From Burkholderia pyrrocinia (GTDB lineage Bacteria > Pseudomonadota > Gammaproteobacteria > Burkholderiales > Burkholderiaceae): a DNA stretch of 64,000 nt. Location: the NCBI RefSeq assembly GCF_003330765.1, contig NZ_CP024902.1, positions 744,001 through 808,000 of the forward strand. The letters run 5' to 3'. The notes under the pieces are model-generated. The model made no database searches. It was not told the origin of the DNA and worked only from the letters and a program-made list of their open reading frames with translations. Shown here in pieces: positions 10,725 through 19,269 of the stretch (position 1 is its first letter; each line of letters opens with the position of its first letter). The translations under genes were made by a program, and so were the position numbers.

Positions 10725-11813
10725 TTAAAGATCGGGGTAGAGCCGGCCGCGGTTGAGGATGCGCGCGGGATCGAACGCGCCCTTCAGCCCGCGGTGGATT
10801 TTCATCATCGGTGCGGGGAGCGGCGTGAACACGCCCGCGCTGCGGTCGTAGGCGTCGCCCGCGCGGAACAGCGTCGCGTGGCCGCCGGCCTGCTTCGCGC
10901 TCATGCGCACGGTTTGCGCATCGGCGTCGGTGATCCACCAGCGCTGCGCGCCGCCCCATTCCATCAGCTGGGTGCCGGGCAGGTGCATCGGTTCGGTGAT
11001 CGACGGCAGCGCGAGGCGCCACAGCGCGTAGCCGGGCGGGATGCCGTGGAAGAACGGGTCGGTATGCTCGCGCAGGCCGGCCCAGAAGCGCTCGGCTTCG
11101 ACCGCGTCGACGACTTCGCCGCCGAGCAGCGTCTTCGCGGATTTCACGGCCGCTTCGGCGCCCGACAGACGCAGCACGAGCGTGCCGTTGCGCCACGCGC
11201 TCGCGCTGACGGGCAGCGGATGGCCACCCCATTCGTTGAGCTTGCGCACCGCGTCGGTCGCGGTCATCTCGAACTTCAGCGTGACTTCCGCGACGGGCAT
11301 CGGCAGCACCTTGATCGACAGGTCGAGCATCAGCCCGAGCGTGCCGAGCGCACCGGCCATCAGCCGCGACACGTCGTAGCCGGCGACGTTCTTCACGACC
11401 TGCCCGCCGAAGCGCAGCATTTCGCCGCGGCCGTTCATCAGCGTGACGCCGAGCACGAAATCGCGCGGCGCGCCGCAGGTTGCGCGGCGCGGGCCCGCGA
11501 GGCCCGCCGCGATGCAGCCGCCGACGGTGGCCGCGCGGCCGAAGTGCGGCGGCTCGAACGGCAGCATCTGACCGCACTCGGCGAGGACGGTTTCAAGCCG
11601 CGCGAGCGGCGTGCCCGCGCGGACCGTGACGACGAGTTCGGCCGGGTCGTACGACACGACGCCCTGAAACGCGCGCGTATCGAGTATTTCGCCCTCGAGC
11701 GCCTGGCCGTACCAGTCCTTGGTGCCGCCGCCGCGAATCCGCAACGGCCGGCCGTCGGCGCTGGCTGCGCGGATGCGCTCGGCCCATCCGGCGACGATGT
11801 CGTCCTCTTCCAT
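10725..11813 (-). CDS. glcE: Glycolate oxidase FAD-binding subunit GlcE
   Basis: Second flavin subunit of glycolate dehydrogenase. 362 residues with a PCMH-type FAD-binding domain in the N-terminal half (RIRGGGTKDWYG near 25, GCIAAGLAGPRR near 102, GGQVVKNVAGYDVSRL near 137). GlcE is shorter than GlcD and lacks the long C-terminal FAD-oxidase cap, as expected. The gap upstream to glcD is 185 bp with no gene in it, while glcF follows almost without a gap. Confidence 0.95.
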   Translation of the reverse strand: MEEDDIVAGWAERIRAASADGRPLRIRGGGTKDWYGQALEGEILDTRAFQGVVSYDPAELVVTVRAGTPLARLETVLAECGQMLPFEPPHFGRAATVGGCIAAGLAGPRRATCGAPRDFVLGVTLMNGRGEMLRFGGQVVKNVAGYDVSRLMAGALGTLGLMLDLSIKVLPMPVAEVTLKFEMTATDAVRKLNEWGGHPLPVSASAWRNGTLVLRLSGAEAAVKSAKTLLGGEVVDAVEAERFWAGLREHTDPFFHGIPPGYALWRLALPSITEPMHLPGTQLMEWGGAQRWWITDADAQTVRMSAKQAGGHATLFRAGDAYDRSAGVFTPLPAPMMKIHRGLKGAFDPARILNRGRLYPDL

Positions 11814-11998
11814 GTTCTGTTGCTGCCTCGACTTGTTGTTCGGTCGATTGTACCGGGGTGGCGCGAATCCACATCGCGACTATCCCTAAGCCCGGTATTG
11901 CCGGCCGCATGCCCGCGCCGCCGCGCGAACGGGCCGCGCGGGCACGGCAGTACGCCGCGGCCCGGCCGCCGGCGCGGGCCGCGCACCGCGCGCGACGC

Positions 11999-13492
11999 TC
12001 AGAAACGCGGCAGGTCGGGGTGCGGCAGCAGCCCGCCGCGCACGTGCTGGCGACCGTACTCGGCGCAGCGCGCGCGGGTCGGGATGCCCTTGTCGGGGTT
12101 CAGCAGCCCCGCCGGATCGAATGCGCGCTTGACCGCGAAGAACGCATCGCGCTCCTGCGGCGAGAACTGTACGCACATCGAATTGAGTTTCTCGATGCCG
12201 ACCCCGTGCTCGCCCGTCACGCTGCCGCCGAATTCCACGCAGCACTCGAGGATTTCCGCGCCGAACTGTTCGGCGCGGTGCAGTTCGTCCGGATCGTTCG
12301 CGTTGTAGAGGATCAGCGGATGCATGTTGCCGTCGCCCGCATGGAACACGTTGATGCAGCGCAGCCCGTAGCGCGTTTCGAGCTGCTCGATGCGCGCGAG
12401 CAGCGGGCCGATCGCGCGGCGCGGCACCGTGCCGTCCATGCAGTAATAGTCGGCGGAAATGCGGCCGGCGGCCGGGAACGCGTTCTTGCGGCCCGACCAG
12501 TAGCGCAGCCGCTCTTGTTCGTTGCGCGACACCTGGATGCGCGTCGCGCCGTGCTCGCGCAGCACGGCCGTCATCCGCACGATTTCTTCCGCGACTTCTT
12601 CCGGCGTGCCGTCCGATTCGCAGAGCAGGATCGCCTTCGCGTCGAGGTCGTAGCCCGCGTGCGTGAACGCCTCGACGGCCTGCGTGGCCGGCTTGTCCAT
12701 CATTTCGAGCCCGGCCGGGATGATGCCCGACGCGATGATCGCCGCGACGGCCTCGCCGCCCTTGACGACGTCGTCGAAGCTCGCCATCACGAGTTGTGCA
12801 GTCTGCGGCTTCGGAATCAGCCGCACGGTGACTTCGGTGACGATCGCGAACATCCCTTCGCTGCCGATCATCACGGCGAGCAGGTCGAGGCCCGGCATGT
12901 CGAGTGCGAGCGAGCCGAACTCGACGATTTCGCCGTCGATCGTCACCGCGCGCACGCGCATCACGTTGTGCACGGTCAGCCCGTATTTCAGGCAGTGGAC
13001 GCCGCCGGAATTTTCCGCGACGTTGCCGCCGATCGTGCAGGCGATCTGCGACGACGGATCGGGCGCGTAATACAGGCCGTACGGCGCGGCGGCTTCCGAG
13101 ATCGCGAGGTTGCGCACGCCGGGCTGCACGGTCGCCGTGCGCGCGTACGGGTCGACTTCCACGATGCGCGTGAAGCGCGCGAGCGACAGCACCACGCCGA
13201 GCGTGATCGGCAGCGCGCCGCCCGACAGGCTCGTGCCCGCGCCGCGCGGCACGATCGGCACTTCCATGCGGCGGCAGATCTGCACGATCCGCTGCACCTG
13301 CGATTCCGTTTCGGGCAGCGCGACCGCGAGCGGCAGGCGGCGGTAGGCGGACAGGCCGTCGCATTCGTACGGCGCCGTGTCTTCGTCGCGGTACAGCAGG
13401 CAGTGCGTCGGCAGCACGGCCATCAGCGCCTGCACGACTTCGCGCTGGCGCTGCGCGCGTGCTGCGCTCGACAGTTCGACGGGAGCGTTCAT
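11999..13492 (-). CDS. glcD: Glycolate oxidase subunit GlcD
   Basis: Catalytic flavin subunit of glycolate dehydrogenase. 497 residues from ATG 13492 (MNAPVELSSAARAQRQR). PCMH FAD-binding domain with PRGAGTSLSGGA and IGGNVAENSGGVHCLKYG in the N-terminal half, FAD-oxidase C-terminal domain with FHAGDGNMHPLI and SVTGEHGVGIEK near 430, both typical of the D-lactate/glycolate oxidase group. It is 38 bp downstream of another FAD-linked oxidase and upstream of glcE and glcF, so the four genes look like one transcription unit. Confidence 0.95.
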   Translation of the reverse strand: MNAPVELSSAARAQRQREVVQALMAVLPTHCLLYRDEDTAPYECDGLSAYRRLPLAVALPETESQVQRIVQICRRMEVPIVPRGAGTSLSGGALPITLGVVLSLARFTRIVEVDPYARTATVQPGVRNLAISEAAAPYGLYYAPDPSSQIACTIGGNVAENSGGVHCLKYGLTVHNVMRVRAVTIDGEIVEFGSLALDMPGLDLLAVMIGSEGMFAIVTEVTVRLIPKPQTAQLVMASFDDVVKGGEAVAAIIASGIIPAGLEMMDKPATQAVEAFTHAGYDLDAKAILLCESDGTPEEVAEEIVRMTAVLREHGATRIQVSRNEQERLRYWSGRKNAFPAAGRISADYYCMDGTVPRRAIGPLLARIEQLETRYGLRCINVFHAGDGNMHPLILYNANDPDELHRAEQFGAEILECCVEFGGSVTGEHGVGIEKLNSMCVQFSPQERDAFFAVKRAFDPAGLLNPDKGIPTRARCAEYGRQHVRGGLLPHPDLPRF

Positions 13493-13530
13493 GGGGTCTC
13501 CTGCAGGAGGCGCGGCGTCGCGCCGGCGTC

Positions 13531-14940
13531 TCAGCACGTGAAAATCTTGCCCGGATTCATCAGGTTGCGCGGATCGAGCGCGAGCTTGATCGCGCGCATC
13601 GTGTCGATCGCGTTGTCGCCGTGCTCCTTCGGCAGGAAGCGCATCTTGTGCAGCCCGACGCCGTGCTCGCCCGTGCAGGTGCCGCCGAGGCGCAGCGCGC
13701 GCTCGACGATCCGGTCGTTGATGTGCTCGGCTTCGGCGATTTCCTCGGGCTTGTCGGGGTCGATCAGGATCGCGACGTGGAAATTGCCGTCGCCGACGTG
13801 GCCGACGATCGGGCAGGGCAGCGACGACGCGCGCAGGTCGACTTCGGTTTCCTCGACGCACGCGGCGAGTTGCGAGATCGGCACGCAGACGTCGGTCGTC
13901 ACCGCGCGGCAGCCGGGTTTCAGCTGCAGCATCGCGAAGTACGCGTTGTGGCGCGCGGCCCAGAGCCGGCTGCGGTCCTCGGGGCGGGTCGCCCATTCGA
14001 AACCCTGGCCGTTGTTCTGGCCCGCGAGCGCCTGCACGAGTTCAGCCTGTTCCTTGACGCCGGCCTCGGTGCCGTGGAATTCGAAGAACAGCGTCGGCGC
14101 TTCGGCGAGCGTCAGGTTCGAGTGACGGTTGATCGAGCGCACGGCGAGCGCATCGACGAATTCGACGCGCGCGATCGGCACGCCGATCTGGATCGTCTCG
14201 ATCACGGTGCGTACTGCGTCGCCCATCGTCGGGAACGTGCAGATCGCGGCCGACACGGCTTCGGGCAGCGGGTGCAGGCGCAGCGTAATCTCGGTGATCA
14301 CGCCGAGCGTGCCTTCGGAACCGACGAACAGGCGCGTGAGGTCGTAGCCGGCCGACGACTTGCGAGCGCGCGAGCCTGTTTTCACCGCGCGGCCGTCGGC
14401 GAGCACCGCGGTCAGGCCGAGCACGTTCTCGCGCATCGTGCCGTAGCGCACGGCGTTGGTGCCCGATGCGCGGGTCGCGGTCATCCCGCCGATGCTGGCG
14501 TCGGCGCCCGGGTCGATCGGGAAGAACAGGCCGGTGTCGCGCAGTGCTTCGTTGAGCGCCTTGCGCGTGATGCCCGGCTCGACCGTCACGGTCAGGTCTT
14601 CGGCGTTGATCGACAGCACGCGGTTCATTTCCGACAGGTCGAGCGATACGCCGCCGCGCACCGCGAGCAGGTGGCCTTCGAGCGACGAGCCGGCGCCGTA
14701 CGGGATCAGCGGCACGCTGTAGAGCGCACACAGCGACACGACTTCGCGCACGTCGTCCGCGCTGTGCGCGAACACGACGGCGTCGGGCAGTTGCGGATCG
14801 AACGGCGATTCGTCGCGGCCGTGGTGGGCGCGGACGGCTTCGGCGGTCGACACGCGCTCGCCGAAGGCGGCGCGCAGCGCATCGAGCATGGCGGGAGGAA
14901 GCGGGCGGCGCGTGGCGGCCGGCGAGGCGGGGTGATTCAC
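13531..14940 (-). CDS. FAD-linked 2-hydroxyacid dehydrogenase (D-lactate dehydrogenase type)
   Basis: A second GlcD-like flavoprotein, 469 residues. It has PYGAGSSLEGHLLA and IGGMTATRASGTNAVRYG in the PCMH domain, and HVGDGNFHVAIL and GGTCTGEHGVGLHKM in the C-terminal domain. This combination matches cytochrome-type D-lactate dehydrogenases (Dld/LDHD) more than GlcD. The start is GTG 14940: AGGAGA lies 6 bp upstream, and the reading frame before it lacks similarity. It is the first gene of the run leading into glcDEF and is divergent from the cobalamin adenosyltransferase gene. The exact substrate (D-lactate, glycolate or 2-hydroxyglutarate) cannot be read from sequence. Confidence 0.9.
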   Translation of the reverse strand: MNHPASPAATRRPLPPAMLDALRAAFGERVSTAEAVRAHHGRDESPFDPQLPDAVVFAHSADDVREVVSLCALYSVPLIPYGAGSSLEGHLLAVRGGVSLDLSEMNRVLSINAEDLTVTVEPGITRKALNEALRDTGLFFPIDPGADASIGGMTATRASGTNAVRYGTMRENVLGLTAVLADGRAVKTGSRARKSSAGYDLTRLFVGSEGTLGVITEITLRLHPLPEAVSAAICTFPTMGDAVRTVIETIQIGVPIARVEFVDALAVRSINRHSNLTLAEAPTLFFEFHGTEAGVKEQAELVQALAGQNNGQGFEWATRPEDRSRLWAARHNAYFAMLQLKPGCRAVTTDVCVPISQLAACVEETEVDLRASSLPCPIVGHVGDGNFHVAILIDPDKPEEIAEAEHINDRIVERALRLGGTCTGEHGVGLHKMRFLPKEHGDNAIDTMRAIKLALDPRNLMNPGKIFTC

Positions 14941-15077
14941 GAATGTCTCCTGACTGCTTGTCAAACTTTCGGCCCATTCTACGCTGTAACGCCCGCTGCG
15001 CCCGCCGCCGCGGGCTGCGATAATCGCGTTCAAACGCAACCGGGCCGCATCGCGGCCGCGCATGAGAGGAGATTCGC

Positions 15078-15629
15078 ATGGGCAACCGCTTGAGCAAGAT
15101 CGCCACGCGCACGGGCGACGACGGCACCACCGGCCTCGGCGACGGACGGCGCATCGGCAAGGACGACGCTCGGATCGCGGCGATCGGCGACGTCGACGAA
15201 CTGAACTCGAACCTCGGCGTGCTGCTTGCCGAGACGCTGCCGGACGATATTCGCACGGCGCTCGTCACGATCCAGCACGACCTGTTCGATCTCGGCGGCG
15301 AGCTGTGCATCCCCGGCCATACGGTGCTCGACGACACGCATCTCGCGCGTCTCGACCAGTGGCTGGCCGACTACAACGCGACGCTGCCGCCGCTGAAGGA
15401 ATTCATCCTGCCGGCCGGCTCGCGCGCGGCGGCGCTCGCGCACGTGTGCCGGACCGTGTGCCGCCGCGCGGAGCGCTCGATCGTCGCGCTCGGGCGCAAC
15501 GAAACGCTCAATGATGCGCCGCGGCGGTATGTGAACCGGCTGTCGGACCTGCTGTTCGTGCTGGCGCGCGTGCTGAACCGCGCTGGCGGCGGGGCGGATG
15601 TGCTGTGGGAGCGCGGGCGCGTCCGCTAG
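15078..15629 (+). CDS. Cob(I)alamin adenosyltransferase, PduO type
   Basis: Transfers the adenosyl group of ATP to cob(I)alamin, making coenzyme B12. 183 residues; the PduO/MMAB family signature is present: N-terminal TRTGDDGTTGLGDG at 11-24 (ATP binding), DVDELNSNLGV near 41, and RRAERSIVAL near 132. Start ATG 15078 follows GAGGAG by 6 bp. It is divergent from the D-lactate dehydrogenase-like gene; the two share a promoter region of about 135 bp. Confidence 0.95.
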   Translation: MGNRLSKIATRTGDDGTTGLGDGRRIGKDDARIAAIGDVDELNSNLGVLLAETLPDDIRTALVTIQHDLFDLGGELCIPGHTVLDDTHLARLDQWLADYNATLPPLKEFILPAGSRAAALAHVCRTVCRRAERSIVALGRNETLNDAPRRYVNRLSDLLFVLARVLNRAGGGADVLWERGRVR

Positions 15630-15684
15630 CGCGCCATGGCGTTTTTGCGCACTGCGACAATTTGTCCGGGGGGCGTCGATTTTC

Positions 15685-15709
15685 AAACATGTATTGTATG
15701 TGCATGTTT
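15685..15709 (+). promoter_or_regulatory. NsrR-like palindrome upstream of hmp
   Basis: Imperfect inverted repeat with outer arms AAACATG and CATGTTT, 25 bp in all, 15 bp before the hmp start codon. ATG/CAT arms with A/T-rich outer bases are the shape of beta-proteobacterial NsrR sites, and flavohaemoglobin genes are the commonest NsrR targets, so nitric-oxide-controlled repression is a good inference. Confidence 0.5.
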
Positions 15710-15723
15710 AACGGAGAACGAAC

Positions 15724-16932
15724 ATGACCCACATCACCGCTGACCAGATGGCCCGTGTGAAGGCCACCGCCCCCGTCCTCGCCGAGCACGGCGCGACGAT
15801 CACGAAGCACTTCTACCAGCGCATGTTCGCGCGTCATCCGGAACTGAAGAACCTGTTCAACCAGACGCACCAGAAGACCGGCAGCCAGCCCGAGACGCTC
15901 GCGAAGGCCGTCTATGCGTATGCGGCGAACATCGACAACCTCGGCGCGCTGGGCGGGGCGGTGTCGCGGATCTCGCACAAGCACGCGAGTCTCAACATCC
16001 GTCCCGAGCATTACCCGATCGTCGGCGAGAACCTGCTCGCGTCGATCGTCGAAGTGCTCGGCGACGCGGTCGATGCCGCCACGCTCGAAGCGTGGCGCGT
16101 CGCCTACGGCCAGCTCGCGCAGATCATGATCGGCGCCGAAGCCGACCTGTACGCGAACGCCGCGTGGAGCGGCTTCCGCCCGTTCACGGTCGCGCGCAAG
16201 GTGCGCGAAAGCGACGAGATCACGTCGTTCTACCTGACGCCCGCCGACGGCGGCGCGGCGCCGTCGTTCGAGCCGGGCCAGTACATCTCGGTGAAGCGTT
16301 TCGTCGGCGATCTCGGCGTCGACCAGCCGCGCCAGTACAGCCTGTCCGATGCGCCGCACGGCAAGTGGCTGCGCATCTCGGTGAAGCGCGAGGCCGGCAA
16401 GGCGGAAGCGATCCCGGCCGGCAAGGTGTCGACGCTGATGCACGACGGCGTTGAAGAGGGCGCGATCGTCGAAGTGACCGCGCCGATGGGCGACTTTTCG
16501 TTGAAGCGCGATGCCGATACGCCGGTCGTGCTGATCTCGGGCGGCGTCGGCATCACGCCGATGATGTCGATGGCGTCGACGCTGGTCGCGCAAGGCAGCA
16601 AGCGCGACGTGCGGTTCGTCCACGCATGCCGCTCGGGCGCGGTGCACGCGTTCCGCGACTGGCTGAACGATACGGTGCGCGAGCACGCGAACGTCAAGCG
16701 CACGGTGCTGTATGAACTGGTTGGCCCGAGCGATCGCGCCGGCATCGACCATGACCTCGAAGGGCGCCTCACACCGGCGCGCGTGAAGGAATTCGCGCTC
16801 GTTCCGGACGCCGACTACTACATCTGCGGCCCGATCGCGTTCATGAAGGCGCAGCGCGACGCGCTCGTCGCGCTCGGCGTCGCGCCGGAACGCGTGAACA
16901 CCGAGATCTTCGGTTCGGGCGCGCTCGAGTGA
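15724..16932 (+). CDS. hmp: Flavohaemoglobin (nitric oxide dioxygenase) Hmp
   Basis: Detoxifies NO to nitrate using O2 and NAD(P)H. 402 residues: globin domain 1-140 with distal Y31 (HFYQRM) and proximal H87 (SHKHASLNIRPEHY), FAD domain about 150-255 (RQYSLSD), NAD domain to the end (GGVGITPMMSM near 277). Ends with FGSGALE. The ATG has ACGGAGAACGAAC before it. The NsrR-like palindrome immediately upstream suggests induction by nitrosative stress. A terminator follows. Confidence 0.97.
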   Translation: MTHITADQMARVKATAPVLAEHGATITKHFYQRMFARHPELKNLFNQTHQKTGSQPETLAKAVYAYAANIDNLGALGGAVSRISHKHASLNIRPEHYPIVGENLLASIVEVLGDAVDAATLEAWRVAYGQLAQIMIGAEADLYANAAWSGFRPFTVARKVRESDEITSFYLTPADGGAAPSFEPGQYISVKRFVGDLGVDQPRQYSLSDAPHGKWLRISVKREAGKAEAIPAGKVSTLMHDGVEEGAIVEVTAPMGDFSLKRDADTPVVLISGGVGITPMMSMASTLVAQGSKRDVRFVHACRSGAVHAFRDWLNDTVREHANVKRTVLYELVGPSDRAGIDHDLEGRLTPARVKEFALVPDADYYICGPIAFMKAQRDALVALGVAPERVNTEIFGSGALE

Positions 16933-16960
16933 TGCGCTGACGGAGGTCTCCGGCGAATAA

Positions 16961-16991
16961 AAAACCCGGCGAGAGCCGGGTTTCGATTTTG
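16961..16991. terminator. Terminator after hmp
   Basis: AAAACCCGGC-GAGA-GCCGGGTTT stem flanked by A-rich and T-rich sequence; can serve hmp and the convergent vapBC transcript. Confidence 0.8.
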
Positions 16992-17017
16992 TCGCTTGCG
17001 GTGTCGCGCAGATGGCG

Positions 17018-17407
17018 TCAGGCGCGCAGCATCAGCGTCGCGTGATAGCGCCATACTTTCGGATCGGCACTGACGAGCGGCATGCCTTCATGAAGTGCCT
17101 GGGCAACCATCACGCGATCGAACGGATCGGCATGGTCCGGGAAATCGGGCAGTGCGGCGACCGCCTCGACGTGATCGCTGCTGATCGGCAACTCCGAGAA
17201 GCCGGCGAGCCGGAACGCCGAGCGTGCGTCGCGCGGATGAACGGGCAGGTTGCCCTTGCGGTATTTGATCGCAATTTCCCAGATGGACGCGGCACTGACA
17301 TACAGGGTGTGCGCGGGATCCTCGATCAACGCGACTGCAGTCGCAGAAAGTTGAGGCGCGCCTTCAGCGGCCCACAGCGCGATATGCGTATCGAGCAACA
17401 GTTTCAC
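17018..17407 (-). CDS. vapC: VapC-family PIN-domain toxin
   Basis: Ribonuclease toxin of a type II toxin-antitoxin pair. 129 residues with the PIN acidic centre visible: D6 (LLLDTHIALW), E44 (SIWEIAIKYRKG), D97 (DPFDRVMVAQA) and D115 (SADPKV). It overlaps the antitoxin stop codon by 4 bp, implying translational coupling. Convergent with hmp. The pair is small and self-contained and may be an acquired module. Confidence 0.9.
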   Translation of the reverse strand: MKLLLDTHIALWAAEGAPQLSATAVALIEDPAHTLYVSAASIWEIAIKYRKGNLPVHPRDARSAFRLAGFSELPISSDHVEAVAALPDFPDHADPFDRVMVAQALHEGMPLVSADPKVWRYHATLMLRA

Positions 17408-17673
17408 GGCCCGACCCCGCGCTCCGCGCTGGCATCAAAGTCGGCGGCGATCGATTCGTCGCCGGCATTGAATGCCTCGACGGTGGTCGGGATGTTCAGC
17501 CCGGCAAGCAACTGACGGGCCGCACCGATCCGCTTCGGTGCCGCGTAAGGAACGATCCGGGCGACCGGATGACCGTTGCGGGCAATCACGACCTCGGATT
17601 CGCGCCCCAATTCAAGTGCTTCGACGAGGCTCGAGAGCCGCGACTTGGCATCGTGCATGTTGACGGTCGGCAT
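17404..17673 (-). CDS. VapB-type antitoxin, Phd/YefM family
   Basis: 89-residue antitoxin opening MPTVNMHDAKSRLSSLVEAL, the Phd/YefM DNA-binding fold, with RNGHPVARIVPY in the middle and an acidic C-terminal tail that would wrap the toxin. ATG 17673 is chosen over the in-frame GTG at 17679 because AGGAAG lies about 8 bp before the ATG but only 2 bp before the GTG. It sits between a tandem palindromic operator and the vapC toxin, so autoregulation is likely. Confidence 0.88.
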   Translation of the reverse strand: MPTVNMHDAKSRLSSLVEALELGRESEVVIARNGHPVARIVPYAAPKRIGAARQLLAGLNIPTTVEAFNAGDESIAADFDASAERGVGP

Positions 17674-17685
17674 GATCACTTCCTG

Positions 17686-17708
17686 ATTAGCTAGGCTGTA
17701 TTAGCTAG
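17686..17708 (-). promoter_or_regulatory. Tandem TAGCTA operator of the vapBC pair
   Basis: The 9-mer ATTAGCTAG occurs twice (17686-17694 and 17700-17708), 14 bp apart. Each contains the palindrome TAGCTA, and a third partial CTAG follows at 17710. It lies directly upstream of the antitoxin RBS. CTAG is rare in such GC-rich genomes, which makes the cluster stand out as a probable autorepression site. Confidence 0.6.
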
Positions 17709-17797
17709 TCTAGCAGAGCCTGGCGCCGACCGCAGGCTGACCGAATGGCCAGCCCGCCGGCAGGCGGGGCCATGACGATTCAGCCTGTTTTCGTCCG

Positions 17798-18871
17798 TCA
17801 GTTCCCGCTGCCGCGCGCAACCCGCCGCGCCTTGACCGATTCCGCGAGGCCTTCGAGCACCTTCACGCTGTCGTCCCAGGCGATGCACGCGTCGGTGATG
17901 CTCTGGCCGTAGGTCAGCTCGCAGCCTTCCTTCAGGTCTTGGCGGCCCTCGACGAGGTGCGACTCGATCATCACGCCGACGATGCGCTCGTCGCCCGCCG
18001 CGATCTGGCGGCCGATGTCGGCACAGACGGGGATCTGGTTCTCGTGCTTCTTCGAGCTGTTCGCATGGCTCGCGTCGATCATCAGGCGCGCGGCGAGGCC
18101 GGCCTTGCCGATGTCCGCGCATGCGGCGTTCACGCTGTCCGCGTCGTAGTTCGGCGTCTTGCCGCCGCGCAGGATCACGTGGCAGTCCTCGTTGCCGGCC
18201 GTCGACACGATCGCCGAGTGGCCGCCCTTCGTCACCGACAGGAAATGGTGCGGCTGCGACGCGGCCTTGATCGCGTCGACCGCGATCTTCACGTTGCCGT
18301 CGGTGCCGTTCTTGAAGCCGACCGGGCACGACAGCCCCGACGCGAGCTCGCGGTGCACCTGCGACTCGGTCGTGCGCGCGCCGATCGCGCCCCACGAGAT
18401 CAGGTCGGCGATGTACTGCGGGCTGATCATGTCGAGGTATTCGGTCGCAGCCGGCAGGCCCATCTCGTTGATCTGCAGCAGCAGCTCGCGCGCGGTGCGC
18501 AGCCCTTCGTTGATCTTGAAGCTGTTGTCGAGGTGCGGATCGTTGATGAGCCCCTTCCAGCCGACCGTCGTGCGCGGCTTCTCGAAGTACACCCGCATCA
18601 CGATTTCCAGTTCGCCCTGGAAGCGCTCGCGCTCCTTCACGAGCCGGCCCGCGTATTCGATCGCCGCCTTCGTGTCGTGGATCGAGCACGGCCCGACCAC
18701 GACGATCAGCCGGTCGTCCATCCCGTGCAGGATGCGGTGCATCGACTGGCGCGAGTTGTAGATCAGCTCGGACGCGGCTTCGGAGCACGCGAATTCGCGG
18801 ATCAGGTGGGCGGGCGGCGTCAGTTCCTTGAGCTCGCGAATGCGGACGTCGTCGGTATTGTGCGGGGGCAT
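17798..18871 (-). CDS. aroG: 3-deoxy-7-phosphoheptulonate synthase (DAHP synthase), AroF/G/H class I
   Basis: First step of the shikimate pathway: phosphoenolpyruvate plus erythrose-4-phosphate to DAHP. 357 residues, typical of feedback-regulated class I-alpha enzymes. Visible: VVGPCSIHD near 55, MRVYFEKPRTTVGWKGLINDP near 92, GARTTESQVHRELASGLS near 170, GFKNGTDGN near 191, and DASHANSSKKHENQ near 265. Which aromatic amino acid inhibits it cannot be told with certainty. Preceded by an intergenic region of almost 400 bp with a terminator for tldD. Confidence 0.95.
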   Translation of the reverse strand: MPPHNTDDVRIRELKELTPPAHLIREFACSEAASELIYNSRQSMHRILHGMDDRLIVVVGPCSIHDTKAAIEYAGRLVKERERFQGELEIVMRVYFEKPRTTVGWKGLINDPHLDNSFKINEGLRTARELLLQINEMGLPAATEYLDMISPQYIADLISWGAIGARTTESQVHRELASGLSCPVGFKNGTDGNVKIAVDAIKAASQPHHFLSVTKGGHSAIVSTAGNEDCHVILRGGKTPNYDADSVNAACADIGKAGLAARLMIDASHANSSKKHENQIPVCADIGRQIAAGDERIVGVMIESHLVEGRQDLKEGCELTYGQSITDACIAWDDSVKVLEGLAESVKARRVARGSGN

Positions 18872-19000
18872 GCTGTTTCTCCTAATTTTCCGGGGCGCCG
18901 TTCGGTCAATGCGCGTGCGGCAGATTCATCAATTCAAGCGATTCGGTGGTCTCGGTCGGCGCCGCGGGACCGCTGCGGCGGCGACCGGGTGGCGAAGGGC

Positions 19001-19036
19001 GAAAAAAAACCGCCGGGTTCGCCGGCGGTTTTTTCG
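19001..19036. terminator. Terminator between tldD and aroG
   Basis: AACCGCCGG-GTTCG-CCGGCGGTT stem with an eight-A run on one side and six Ts on the other. On the minus strand it would end the tldD transcript before the aroG promoter. The remainder of 18872-19269 is non-coding; the stretch 19090-19240 is AT-richer and holds no gene I recognise. Confidence 0.75.
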
Positions 19037-19269
19037 GGAATTTCGGTTGCGCTTTACGCGCCATCAACCCTCTCGATCCGCCAGCGGTCTGAGATACCAG
19101 AAAAAGTAAAAATAAAACTTGGCGGACATGACGGAGATTCGGCTCGTCAAAAAAGTTGATTCGGAATTTATACCCCGTCGCCGTGCGGCTGGCAACCGGG
19201 AAACGTCGAAAATGCGGATAATCCGCGCGTTTTCTTCAAAATGCGCGGATTGTCTGCGCCGCGATGCGG

